From: Brachionus koreanus
Taxonomy: Eukaryota > Rotifera > Eurotatoria > Ploima > Brachionidae
DNA: 50,850 bases
Direction of reading: 5' to 3'
Assembly (NCBI GenBank): GCA_016987375.1
Contig: PJRA01000555.1
Coordinates: 1,337,159-1,388,008 of the forward strand
The notes under the pieces are model-generated. The model was not told where the DNA came from. It worked only from the letters and a program-made list of their open reading frames with translations, and ran no database searches. This document shows positions 20,196-31,889 of the stretch, in pieces. A program made the position numbers and the translations under genes. The first letter of the stretch is position 1. Each line of letters starts with the position of its first letter.

Positions 20196-23100
20196 AGTTC
20201 AAAATTTCAAATAGCAGGCTAATGATTGTTTTTTCTTGAACAGCCTAGAGGGATTTACGTAATTAACACACACTAATCAAGCATTAATGAACTCATTACT
20301 TCCACGTTCATTAATCCTCTAACAGAGTAAATTTTACGTAATTTATGACCACACGAGTCATTTTGGAAAACAACTTGAATAAATAATATTATCGATTTTG
20401 TTGTTTATTGACCATTAGGGCAGGTGTGCTAATGCAAATTATTTATTATCTATTTGCTAATGATTATTGATTTTTGATTTTAAATATTTTCATTTATTAT
20501 GAGCATATAATTTTGATAACAAAATAAACTCATAAAATTTTCATAAGCCTATTTCCGTTGGATTAATTTATAATCTATAAACTTAAATTTTAATTGCTAT
20601 TTTTTTCCTTTAATTTGTTAAAAAAAAATAAACTTTTTTCACATTTAGCTAAATATTAATTTTATAAGCTTCTTAAAATAAATATCATATTATTTTTATT
20701 TTAATGATTTTATTTTATTTTGTATCAATTAAATAGTTGTTGTGCGATTAACTTTTAAAATTAAAAATAAATTTAAAAAACTTAAAGAAAAGTCATGGTA
20801 AAAAAATTATTTTTAATTAACAATTGAAACTTAACTTCAATTAAATAGATGATTGCTGATTTTCTTTTATTAAAAAAAAAATTCAAAAACATATACAAAG
20901 CGATGATCTCTGTGTACATCTGAAAAAATTTATTGTTTAAACTAAATTAGTGCAGAATTAATAAAAGAAAAAGATATTAAAATTTAAATTTATTCCAACA
21001 TATTGGTTATTTTTGTAAACAGTTTTTGAGACAAATGCAAGCGAGGCTATTAATATAGAGATTGTTCAAATGACAATAGCCTTCGTTTAAACCCTCATTT
21101 TTATATTATGAAAAATTTAACTAATTTAAATTTTTGAATAAAATTGCTAGTTCTTAAAAGAGTAAAATATTGTCTAATATTAGATAGCCTTGCTTTGACT
21201 TGTTTATTAGAAATTTAAGAGAATATTTCAGAAAGGTTATAAACTACAAATTAAACACCAAGCCTAACAGCAAAATGTATAATCTTAAAAGAAACTGGAA
21301 GAAATTGGTGAAAGCATTTATTTTATATAAGAATATTATTATGATTATCTAATTGAAAAAAATCATTGAAAAAAAAATCTATTTTAGTATGATTTGAGGA
21401 GTAGTTCTAAGATATTTCTGTTTTTCTCACTCGATTCTCTAAAAAGGTATCTTATTGACTCCATTGTACCTTTATCTTTGCTTTCTTCTTTGTTAAGTAT
21501 TTTTCAAGCTTTATCCTTTCACTTGCTTTGGCTGCCATATTTTCTATATAAGAATATATTTATTCAGTGAACACCGCGAGTGTGATGTAAAGATAAAAAT
21601 AAATAAAATAAAAGCAGTTTTTTCTTACCAAATTTAAAAAATTAAAATAGAGTATTTTAATACTTGTATTTGTCACATGATTTAATTGAATTAAAAGAAC
21701 TACTAAAAATAATTTTTCAAATTTCAATGTTAAAAACAAGTTTAATGGCAATTTGGTAAATAAATATATATTTTTTTCTTGTATTTTTACTTGGAAAAAT
21801 TGTTTGATTTTTTACTTTGTTTTTCTTTGGTCATTAATCCAGAATTACCAAACTTTTTTGACTCAATTATATAAGTAATAGAATGGTTGATGTTTGAATC
21901 AAGTAGTTTTTGTTCATTGAAAGTTTCGGGTCAAATTTTATTCCAATAAAATAAACAACAAAATTCTCAAATATTTTACATAAAAGTTTGAAAAATGCTG
22001 AACTTTAATTAAATATAGATGAACTCTTTTAATTATACTGATAAAACTGGAATTATTTTTTATCAAATAAATAAATTTTTTAAAATTTTTTTTTTTTAAT
22101 AAAGGACAATCAAATCGAATATCTTTTAGTAAAACTCAAGGGTATAGAAAAAAATGCTTGAATGGCAAATAGTTCGGTTTTTTTTTCAACTAGATAAATC
22201 ATAAATATAATTTAAACACTCGAGGGATATTCACAGGTCATTTAGATTACGATAAGAGCTTTGATGTAGAGACACATAAAAATCGTTGAGGGTCAATTGA
22301 ATCACAAATATTTCAAATATCACGTAATATTGGCCCGAATTATTTTTATTGTTATTTGAGATTGATTATATAATGTTTACATTATCTAACGATCAATTCG
22401 TTCGACTTGATCAAACATCATACAATCGAGTATGTTACATAATTATAATTACAAAACTCAATCAATCATTTGATCGATCATAATTATACACTTCAAAAAG
22501 AAAATATGCCTCAAGTCTGCTTCTGCTAATCATAAAAAACATATTGTTTTATTAAAAAGTAAAATATGAGTAATTAAAAAACGTATAATCAAATAGAAAG
22601 CTAAAGCTTCGGCTAGATCCTATTTGATCTCAACATGTGTCGGTTGGTCTATCGATAAGTTCAAAATAAAAACAACATTTGCAGTTTTTATTATTAACTA
22701 TAATTAATGACTTTTCATTATATATATTATTTTTTTCTTTTTTATCAATAAAAAGTTCCTGTTTAATTCAATTTTCAAAAAATTTCTTCCGAATTTTTCA
22801 ACATACTTCCCATATCTTGTTCTAATCAAATTTGATTAAAATAACACATGTACTAATCAACTCATTGCTATTGATTAATCAAAATTAACAACAACAACAA
22901 CAAAAAGTGTTGATAAAATTCATTGAGTAAAACTGGGTGCAAAATTTAAAAAAAAAATTGATGATTAGATAACTATTGCCAATCGAACACTATCTACTCT
23001 CTATTTTCATCAAGTTGTCAACTAAATTTCAAGATCTGATCTGGATAAGTCAAATAAATTTGAAAATTCTATTACATTGTTCGAGGGTTTAATTAATGAA

Positions 23101-24682
23101 CTGGATGATCTGACCAAGATTAAATTAATTTAATTTTATCAAATTTAATTATTTGATAAGAGGCCAAGTCCAGGAGCAAAGATTAGATTATTCAGGTTCA
23201 AGAGTTATCTAATCCCCAAGATCAATATTTTATCAGATTTTGCAAGTTTGTTTTTGTAAAGAATTAATGCCATTTGAGTTAATCTCGTGATTAGGATTTC
23301 AAGTGATTTATTAATATTGGTGATTCGTTGTCTAAGTGCTTCTAATTAATTGATTGCTCTGTTGGTTACTTGCTGAGTGCTCGTATCAGCTTTCTTTGTG
23401 AAAACTATTCAAACCATTGAACATATTACATAGCATGTAATTCATGGACCACATACTAAGAATAAATTGTGATATACCAATTGTTAAAAGATTGTATTAA
23501 TGGGAAAATATGGTTCAAATTTCAATTTCAAGTACTAATCATCAATTGTTCTACTAAAACCCACAGTTTTTTTTTTAAATTTTTTATATCCTCTAATTTG
23601 GATTTTGTTTCTCAAATTTTTAACCATTAAATACCACTACTAATATAACCGTTGCCAGTGGTATTATTAATAAAGCAAATGCATTCTCTTTTAGCTTTTA
23701 TTTTATTGCAGCTTATCAAAAATGGTTCTGAATTTTTGTTGTTTGCATTAGGTCTTTTAGAAAATTAATCATTGATTTCATTTGTGATTAGTTCATGTTG
23801 AGCTTTAGTTTTCATAAATTTTATTAAATAATTGATTTAATTTGTGTTCTATTTTATTAATTCTTTGTGTTCTGTGGATCAAATCAATACTTTAAATCAA
23901 GAAGAAAAAAATTTATTATTCTCAGAATTCGGTTTTCCATTTTTTTTTATTTTGCTTATTGCTTTATTAATGTGTCTTTTAATCAAAAAATTCTAAAAAT
24001 GATAAAATCACTTGATTTTTTGAAAAAAAAATAAAAATTCTGAAAAATAAAAATAAAAAAATTTGAATTTTTTTTTATTTTTTTTTAACAATTATTGATT
24101 AATTTATCTATTTTAATAAAAAAGGAAAAGGTGCTTTGGTAAAAGAGATTTGTTGCAAATAGAACAAAACTTATCAAAGTATAAATCATTGAAGATTTAA
24201 GAAGAAAGAATTCAAGAAATTTGAGTAAATTTTTATTGTCTATTAAAATTTAGAAGATATCGATTAAAAACCGTTAATCACTAAAAAAAGAATTTGAATT
24301 ATTATACGGTCTATTGTTATGAATATGATTGATTTCATATTATTGAGATTAAAGACCGCTTGAAATTTAATTAAAAAGAAAAGGCGGCCGATAATCAAAG
24401 TGCTCAAACACCTTGAAAATATTCAATTCTCATATATTAAAAAATCAGCTATGAGTACTTAAATTATCATGATTATTAAATTTCATAAATAAGCAACGGT
24501 ACTTTAATAGTTTAATTTCACATGAGACCACTCGATGTGAACTATTATTCGTATTTCACATTTAACTCCCCATAGCATCGATTCAAATTGACAAAGGTAA
24601 TTTGAAGATAAGTTTATTTATTTTTAATTATTTTTTCCTTTATTTTTGCAAAATATTCAAGATATTTATTATTTGCTTGTGA

Positions 24683-24916
24683 ATGAATAGAAAATTCCAT
24701 AATGTTTATAGAGCACGATTAAAATCTAAACGAGAATTTAATCACATATTTGTTTACTTAAAATTAATTAAAAATAATTTATTTTCTAAAAAAAACTGGC
24801 CACATTTGTTATTCAAAGAAATGGTAGATTCATTTTTGGTGGGCACGGGCAAGAGTAGTTTAAGTTTAATAGGCCATAAAGCTAATCGCATTAAGTATGA
24901 GATTTTAACTACTTGA
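24683..24916 (+). CDS. Small ORF, unidentified, 77 residues
   Basis: ATG-initiated, basic protein (KFHNVYRARLKSKREF near the N-terminus) with mixed composition unlike the low-complexity surroundings. A VGTGKSSL segment superficially resembles a P-loop, but the protein is far too short for a nucleotide-binding domain. No splice sites, domain or homologue recognised. It could be a small gene, a 3' exon, or a transposon relic. Confidence 0.3.
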   Translation: MNRKFHNVYRARLKSKREFNHIFVYLKLIKNNLFSKKNWPHLLFKEMVDSFLVGTGKSSLSLIGHKANRIKYEILTT

Positions 24917-25372
24917 AAATTTAATTACTTGGAACATGAGCTGTTTTTAATTAGCAATTCTATTATTTGTCTAACTTAAATATGGAATTTTAACTCTTCT
25001 CATTTTTTTTAAACTTAATTAATTTTACATCTAGAAAATTAACTAAATCATTTGTTCATATCGAGAATAAACTATTTTTCAATTTTTTTTTAAAATAATT
25101 TTAAATTAAATTAATAAATAATAAAATTTTTGTTTTTAAACTAATATATATTTTTTTAAAATAATCAAAATAATGTACCCTTCTTACTTTCACCTTATAC
25201 ACTTATACACACCACATGATGGAATATTGAGTTAACTCAGATCAATTAATTTAAACGAAAAAATTTAAAAAATTCGAAAAAAAAAGAATGGATATGTTGA
25301 TTTTTTCCTCAATTTTTAAGATTTTTTAACTTTAAATATTACAAAAAGTGACTAAATGGATGAAAAAAGATG
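24917..25372. other. Intergenic, no gene seen
   Basis: A/T-rich stretch between a small ORF and a perfect hairpin. TTATACACTTATACACACCACATG near 25196-25219 is the only less monotonous piece. Nothing callable. Confidence 0.4.
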
Positions 25373-25440
25373 TTTTTGAATGTCTAATTTTTTACCTTAC
25401 TAATTTAACTTAAACAGGTAAAAAATTAGACATTCAAAAA
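25373..25440. repeat. Perfect 25-bp inverted repeat (hairpin), 18-nt loop
   Basis: Bases 25373-25397 (ending GTCTAATTTTTTACCT) are the exact reverse complement of 25416-25440 (beginning AGGTAAAAAATTAGAC), with an 18-nt loop. The arms include non-A/T positions (GTC, ACC), so this is more than A/T chance. It could be a very short MITE, a structured RNA or a small-RNA precursor. It lies beside a transposase-like fragment. Confidence 0.7.
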
Positions 25441-25496
25441 TCCTAGAAAAAATAAGTAAAATACCCTAGAAATCCATTTTTTTTCAGTAAATAAAG

Positions 25497-25910
25497 TTAA
25501 AAAAAAATTTTTTTTTTCATTATGTTGAATTTCGAATTCTGCTTTCTTAGATTTAATGATGTTGGTTCATTTGTAACTGCGTTTTCTTGATTGTTTGATT
25601 TTTTTATGTCATTATAGCAAGCTTCAAGTATAAAGCGTCCATGCATGTTTGCCACAAATTTTGGAATCTCGGTCGACCAAGAGAAGCCGTCTGCACCGAA
25701 AAATTCATTTTCAAAATTCATTGATTCGTTCAAATCATCATTATCTAAGCTATCAATACCGACTATATCACTTAATTCTTCATTCTTTGAATTTACTTCA
25801 CTACTTGAATCAATGTTAGTATCAATTTGCTCTTCAATTTCATCATTTTCAGACTCATCACTCTCACTGGATACATAATTTGAAAATTTAGAACTATTTC
25901 TTTTCAATGA
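25497..25910 (-). pseudogene. Acidic ORF, possible piggyBac-type transposase N-terminal fragment
   Basis: A minus-strand frame of about 136 codons without an ATG at its 5' end. It has a long Asp/Glu/Ser/Asn-rich region (SSESDESENDEIEEQIDTN) and then DGFSWSTEIPKF. Acidic N-terminal regions followed by a short Gly-x-x-W segment are typical of piggyBac-like transposases, but the catalytic domain is absent. The frame begins just after a TTATTAG acceptor-like sequence, so an exon of an unknown gene is the alternative. Confidence 0.35.
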
Positions 25911-26453
25911 TCTAATAAAAAAAAGAATTAATAAAGTGGTTAAATTTAAGTTTTATAGTCAATTTAAGACTTTAAAATAATTGATTTGTTTCCATTTAAA
26001 AATTCAACAAACGAAGCAAGGAAGTTGAAATAGTTTATACATATGAATTCTGTAACTTTCTATTTATTTTAATTTGAAGGACTGATATACAAATAAATAA
26101 AAATTGAATAAACTTAAGATTAATTCAGTTTTATTAAAACGAAAAAGAGAAAAATGTATCTCCAAAAATTAAATTTTTAAATAAAAAGAAAAAAAAATTT
26201 TAATTTTTTATTGAATAAAATTGAATGCAAAAATGATCTAATTTTATCATATAAATAAAAAAAAAAACATTCTTAAATAATTTCTAATAGTTAAAATATT
26301 AGAAAAAGATGTTGGTCCTAATTAACAGCAATGACCTTCTTGAAAGCAATGTTGTCTTAGAAACTAGAGAGAAGAAGACAAAAAATGAACGATTTTATTT
26401 CAATTTTTTTTCAAGTCTTTGAAAAAATTTTAATTTAAAATTTATTTTAAAAA

Positions 26454-28196
26454 ATGTCAAAAACTCGTCTAAATGAGCATCCAGAAAAGGACCTCACTCC
26501 GGTCCAGACAGTGCATATAGGCCAAAACCATCACCGAGCATTTAGTGCTCAGCCAACTGCAACTTCAAGTCTAAATTCACAAGGCTTGTCGTTGAACAGA
26601 GAAACATTTTACGCTCATCTTCCCGAAACCAGTCGACTTATGTCTCAATTTAATCCGCAACTTTCGCCATATATGTATGAGCGGATGACTAGCACCATGA
26701 ATCAAATGAACATTAATGACAAATTCTACAACCCGTCAATGTCCCACATTGGCAATCAATCAGCTGAATCGATTAATGAAACAACTTTGAGAAGAGACAA
26801 TGAGCTGGACAGACTGCGAATGAGACTTCTCTTACTGGAACAGCAGCAACCAACTCAAAATCACATGAACGTATCCGATCCAATCCAGATGAGATACAAA
26901 AATTTTGAATTAGAGGCTGCCTATCTCAGAAATCAATTCACCTCTTACAATAACTCAAAAACTAAAATAACTGAATTGGAAAATTTGTTAAAGTAAAAAT
27001 TAAAATTAATTTTTTTTTTGACATAATTTTTTTTTTGATTCAAAGTCAGAGAGAATTTGAAATTCAAGAATTGAAAAAAAAATTTTCTGATGAAAGTCAA
27101 CAAATCGAGAAAGAAATTGTTCAGTGCAGAAATTTGGCTAATGACAAAGAAGAAAAATTGATTATGGAAAAAAATAGATCAAGTACACTGCAAAAAGAAA
27201 TTGATAGACTAAATTCGAAATTAAATGAGTGCAATAGATACATTTCAGAGCTGCCAACCAAAGACGAAATAAAACAAAATGAAGAAAAATTTGAAAAATT
27301 AGAATCGGAAAATGAGGCTCTGAGACAAAAACTGGCCGATTTTGAGAAGCGACATGCCAAAGCTAAGCAGTTTATACGCGATAAAAACCAAGAATTAACA
27401 GAGCATAAGGACAAGATGGAAAAATTGGAGCTAGAAAAAGAGAAGGTTAATCTTGAATTTCAAAATTATAAAATGGAAACTCAATCAGTGGGTGAACTAA
27501 TTGAACGATGCAAAGAAAATGCTAGTTTGAAGGCTGATTTGGAAATATCGCACAAGTTCATAGTCAAATTACAGGAAAAAATAAACACAATTGAATGCGA
27601 GTTTAAGCAAGAAAATTCTGAACTGAGCAAAAATTTGGAGGAAAAAGAGAACAATTTGTCTCAGCTAAACGAAGAAAATGAGCTAAAAGAGAAAAAGTTG
27701 ATCGAAGCCAACAAAATGCTGAAACAATTGAGCTGGCAGCAGAAGACTTTGGAGCAAGAAAATGCCACTCTGACGCAAAAAATAAACTCTTTAGAAACAT
27801 CGTTGAGTTCAGAGGCTTTAAAATTGATGAAAATACTTTTCAAAGAGTTAAATCTAACTATCAAAGATTTGGATATGATTGTAACGTGTTGCATTGACAT
27901 CTATCATGGTAATCAAGTTGATATATGCAGTCTTCTCGGAACGGCTAAGCAATGTTCAGGTTTTTATTTATTTTCAAAATAAAAATTGATCAAAATAAAA
28001 TAAAAAATTTTATTTAGCTGATGTGTTAAATTTGGACAAAAATGAAACAATACTCAATGTTGTAAATAAGGAAAATATTGAGAAAAATATTCAAAATACT
28101 AGAGATATTAGAAAAAAGTTAGAAAATGTAAAGCAAATGATAACCAGTGAGTATGCTGAAAAAATCGGAAACAATATTAGTTGTATGATGCAATAG
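26454..28196 (+). CDS. CEP85: CEP85-like centrosomal coiled-coil protein, 3 exons
   Basis: Exons are 26454-26992, 27046-27959 and 28018-28196, all in phase, giving 543 residues. The N-terminal ~125 residues are polar and disordered. From about residue 130 to 440 the protein is almost continuous coiled coil (Glu/Lys/Leu/Gln heptads). A conserved-looking C-terminal module follows (LFKELNLTIKDLDMIVTCC, then VDICSLLG), and the end is ITSEYAEKIGNN. That tail, with DL-x2-(I/L) then DIxSLLG and an S-x-YA-x3-G-x-N ending, is what I associate with CEP85/CEP85L, centrosomal regulators of PLK4/NEK2-linked duplication and disjunction. The family is divergent, so confidence is moderate; a generic centrosomal coiled-coil protein is the fallback. 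Introns are 53 and 58 bp. Confidence 0.65.
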
Positions 28197-28399
28197 AATT
28201 AATTAATGAAGCAGAAATTTTTTTAAATTTTTTACTTAATTTTTATAATGTAGAAAAAAATTGAAATCAAAATCCAAAAAAAAAAATTTTTAATTATTAA
28301 TAAAATAATTAGCAAATTTTAATTTAAATAAACTACTAATTTAAAAAGGTTTTTTGTGTGTATTTAAGCTCGACATTTAGCTTTTCGTCCAGCTTTTCA

Positions 28400-28800
28400 T
28401 TAATGCATTAAATTCTTTAAATGAAAGAATACAACAAATTTTTTCAATACACAAAGTCCTAAAGCTAGAAACAATCGAAGATAGATCAAACAGCTTATTT
28501 GTTAAATTCATGAGAAACAAATCCAAACAAGATTTGATAGCAAAGGAAATTCACGCGTATATGTTGACACGACAAACAAACCAAACCAAAAGATTTGAAA
28601 CACCTATAGATAAATTATCCAGACTCACAAATTGTACATAAATTAAATTTTAACTTTTTTCCTTCTTCTTCATATTTATAATTTTGTATTCAATCTTTAC
28701 GTAACAATTGGGTTTAAACGAATGCCTAAGCCATTCGGACAAACCTGGGAACTCTCCCTAAATTACATTCTTAATAAATAAATAAAATAAATTTATTAGA
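28400..28800 (+). mobile_element. 5'-truncated non-LTR-type retroelement tail
   Basis: An open frame at about 28402-28640 (LNERIQQIFSIHKVLKL then TIEDRSNSLFVKFM and DLIAKEIHAY) ends at TAA. It is followed by a GC-richer 3' stretch with the hairpin CGAATGCCTAAGCCATTCG (28719-28737), and then by an (AATA)n-type tail at about 28770-28795. An ORF end, structured 3' end and simple-repeat tail is the pattern of a 5'-truncated non-LTR retroelement. The ORF fragment resembles the one at 18964-19182. Confidence 0.5.
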
Positions 28801-29039
28801 AAGAAAAGCAAAAAAGCTAACAACAACATAGAATAGATTTGGATTTATATACGAATAAATTACACATTGTAATCAGTTACAATTTAATTAATTAAAACTA
28901 AGATATTTAATTGAGGATTACAAAGATATTACAAATTAGTCATTCATGCACGCGTTAAAATGCCTATCATAAAAAGTGGATTTTATTTTCGAAATTACAA
29001 TTGAATAATATGAATTTCAAAAGGTAATGTCCATTATGA

Positions 29040-29175
29040 GCTGGTTACAGCCAGTCATGCTATAATTGCCGAACTTTATTCTGAACAATTGGAATAAATG
29101 TATACTTTACTTCTAGAAAATTCTTCTTCTTTGGTCAACCGAAAGATAGGTTTGCTTCTTTAAGATAATTCTAAA
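29040..29175 (+). mobile_element. Mariner transposase remnant, copy B
   Basis: The plus frame reads IAELYSEQLE, a stop, MYTLLLENSSS and LVNRK, the same segment as mariner copies at 12.6 kb (minus), 36.26 kb (plus) and 43.46 kb (minus). It is only a short piece and carries an in-frame TAA. It lies between CEP85 and NDUFS7. Confidence 0.7.
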
Positions 29176-30119
29176 ATTCTAAAAGGTCTAAAGTCATCAA
29201 AAAATGGCAAAATGAAAATTTTCATTTTCATATTTTTAGATTTTTGTGCTTTATTAAAGAAATTTTTTAATTTATTTTGTTTACCAAATAATTTGAGAGA
29301 GTTTTTTTAATTTTCTGAAAAATTGTACAAAAAATCTAAAAATATGAAAATGTAAAAATGTAAAATTATTTTCATTTTGCCCAAAAACTTAAGATAAAGT
29401 ATTGTCCAGAGTTGTTCAAAAGTCATAAAGTCAAAATAAAAATTTTTTTTTAAATTTTATTTTTCGAAAAAAAGTCTTTTGACTTGATTTGAAATTTTTT
29501 TAAAAGACTTTAAAACGACTTTTATTTTGAGTCTTCCACAAGATAAAGCTTTAATAAAGAGAAAAAAATTCTTTAATTTTATCGAATAATTTAATCTTAT
29601 TAATTTTCACATTTAATTTTTAAATTAAAATTTCAACTTAAATAAAAATGTAATTAATACTGACTTTTTTTTTGAAAAAAAAAATTAAAGTCGAGTCAAA
29701 AGAAGCCATTAATATAAGCCATTTTATTCTTTTTACTTCTTAAATTATATTTAACCATTAATGATTTATTTTCATTCATCGAAATATTCGCTTATAATGG
29801 CTATAGACTATAGAGCATAATCATTATAAGCTTTTTTTAGTTTTTTTTTAACTTTTTTTTTTTTAGCTACTCAATTGGGAAAGACAGTAAAAAAGAATCC
29901 TAAAAAACATGGTCAGTGTTCCATTTCTCATCAAATAGCTCCAACAATTTGAATTAAACTCTGAAATTTTAATGATTGTCTTTTTATTAGTCATCTTGAT
30001 TTTATAGACAAATCACACTAGAGAAAATTCATATAGGAGTAAAAGTAGCGAAATAACAAATAATAAAAAAATGCCAAACTTGGAACAAGATGTTCGAGGC
30101 AAAAAAAGGAATCAAAAAA
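29176..30119. other. Intergenic, no gene seen
   Basis: A/T-rich. The segment about 29200-29400 contains a loose inverted repeat (a run of AAAATGAAAATTTTCATTTTCATATTTTTAGATT against AATCTAAAAATATGAAAATG at about 29333), which may be a degraded MITE. No gene. Confidence 0.4.
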
Positions 30120-30560
30120 CACATGAGACAAACACATGAGACAAACACATGATTCAAAGACAAAGACAATTTTCAAGTGCTTCCTTAAAAGACATTGAAA
30201 AAACACTAAATCGAGTAATAAACTTCATCTCAAGTTACTGTAAAAAATGGGGTTTAGTCATCAATTCAAGCAAAACAATTCATACCGTGTTCACAACAGC
30301 AGGTCATCGTTCTAACTATGAATCGAAATACGGACTCAAACTTATCCTAGACGGAACTTTAATTCCACTTGAACCATACCCGACTTTTCTAGGTATCCAA
30401 TTTGATCCGAAGCTCTGTTTCAAAAAAACTATTTGAAAGCCTCACCTCAAGAGTCACGTCAAAAATAAACTTAATCAGTAGACTTAAAAATGGCATCGAA
30501 CTTTGCAGAATTATTTACAAGAAGACAAAGTGCTGTAACAAAACAGTGTATGTCATTAAA
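30120..30560 (+). pseudogene. Non-LTR (jockey-type) reverse transcriptase fragment
   Basis: The plus strand encodes ISSYCKKWGLVINSSKTIHT, then LDGTLIPLEPYPTFLGIQFD and PKLCF. This is the segment after the YADD box in jockey/CR1 reverse transcriptases (W-x4-L-x-IN-x-x-KT ... V-x-YLGI-x-LD-x-xL-x-F). A frameshift near 30420 moves the continuation (TSRVTSKINLISRLK) to another frame. The catalytic YADD and upstream RT are missing. The start contains a short tandem repeat of ACACATGAGACAA (about 30119-30150). Confidence 0.75.
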
Positions 30561-31024
30561 TGTGCCATTTGTATTTATTCAATAAACTACTTTTTTTCTA
30601 ATACTAAATTCTGTTATTTATTGAATTTTCATATTTGAAAATTTTTTAAATTTTATTTTTGTACACGGCCAAAACCAAGTTTTGATGATCTAGTGGCCAT
30701 CACTGACCATACCCAACACTTTTATTTTAACTTTTTTATTTTATTTATTAAAAAAAATGCAAATTTTTTTCCTCACTCTTAATATATGACCTTCTATTAA
30801 GCGTATAAAATCTTAACTATTGACTTTATTTAAGATTTACTTAAGATAATGACAAGTTTAAGAAAAATTTTTAACTTTTAATTTTTGTGTAAAAGCTTTA
30901 AATTTGAGATGTTAAAAGGAAAAATGAAATAATTTTTTTAAAAACTAGCCCAAATCTAAAAAAAGATAAATGCAATAGAATAAAAATAATAATTTTAGGA
31001 GAACTAAAAATTGAAGCAAACAAA
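30561..31024. other. Intergenic, 5' of NDUFS7
   Basis: A/T-rich sequence with no open frame on the plus strand. It must include the NDUFS7 promoter. A GC-richer patch, CACGGCCAAAACCAAG, lies at 30663-30678. Nothing more can be supported. Confidence 0.4.
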
Positions 31025-31804
31025 ATGGCTTTTAAAAATTTATCTAATAAAAACTTGTTAAAACACAGACACAATTCATTATTGTCATCATCAATTACAT
31101 CAAAACAGTAAAATTTTAAAATCAATGAAATAAATAGATTAAGTTTTTTTTTCATTCTATTTTGAAGACCATGTCGCAATCAAGAAACAGAATCAGAAAA
31201 ATTCTACAAGTGCCGACAAAAATAGACAAAAACATAAAGCCATACAAATTTTCTCCTTTTCAATTGGACTTTAAATCAAACAAAATGGAATACACAATGG
31301 CTCGCATAGACGACCTGATGAATTTTATTCGCCGCGGATCTTTGTGGCCGTTGACATTTGGTCTAGCATGCTGTGCTGTAGAAATGATGCACATTGCTGC
31401 GCCTAGATACGACATGGACAGATATGGCGTTGTGTTCAGAGCAAGTCCGCGCCAAGCTGATCTAATGATAGTGGCCGGAACATTGTGCAATAAGATGGCT
31501 CCTGCTCTGAGAAAAGTCTACGATCAAATGCCCGCTCCAAAATGGGTCATTTCAATGGGAAGCTGTGCCAATGGAGGCGGATACTATCACTATTCTTATT
31601 CTGTGGTGAGAGGCTGTGATCGCATCGTGCCAGTTGATGTCTATGTCCCTGGTTTTTTTCTTCTTTTAATTTTTTTTTTTCTTCATAATTTTTTTATCTA
31701 TAAAAGGCTGTCCGCCTACAGCCGAAGCTCTTATGTACGGAATTTTGGTCTTACAGCGCAAAATAAAGAGAAAATCAAGTGCTCAATCTTGGTACAGAAA
31801 ATAA
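31025..31804 (+). CDS. NDUFS7: NDUFS7 (PSST), iron-sulfur subunit of mitochondrial complex I, 3 exons
   Basis: Exons are 31025-31107, 31185-31651 and 31707-31804, giving 215 residues. Exon 1 encodes a Lys/Asn/His/Ser-rich N-terminus, [20 protein letters not shown], typical of a mitochondrial presequence. The downstream open frame has its own ATG at 31171, but the AG at 31183-31184 joins exon 1 in phase, so I prefer the split form. The core is highly conserved: [16 protein letters not shown] carries the tandem Cys of cluster N2, with further ligands in [20 protein letters not shown] and [11 protein letters not shown]2 passes electrons to ubiquinone in the matrix arm of complex I. AATAAA overlaps the stop (31803-31808). 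The SLC3A-like gene converges 85 bp downstream. Confidence 0.97.
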
Positions 31805-31889
31805 TAAATTTTCATTTTAGAGATAAAAATTTTTTTATTTATAAAAAATTAAATTAAAATTAGAAAAAAAAAACTAGGCTAAAAATAAT

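Larger units (their letters stand above)
18650..24682. other. Long gene-poor region downstream of the CDK inhibitor
   Basis: About 6 kb without a confident gene. The first 250 bp are the likely 3' UTR. A retroelement-like ORF relic lies at 18964-19182. The stretch about 19200-20480 is less A/T-biased and contains octamer sites ATGCAAAT at 19235-19242 and 20432-20439 and a GATA-type dyad at 20166-20195. The remainder (20500-24680) is A/T-rich with scattered homeodomain-like TAATTA, a CAA-repeat near 22890 and homopolymers. I see no exon series with splice sites. Confidence 0.45.

Noticed and set aside
24861..24890. P-loop NTPase from the VGTGKSSL string
   Set aside because: The match lacks a full Walker A context, and the 77-residue ORF is too short for the fold.
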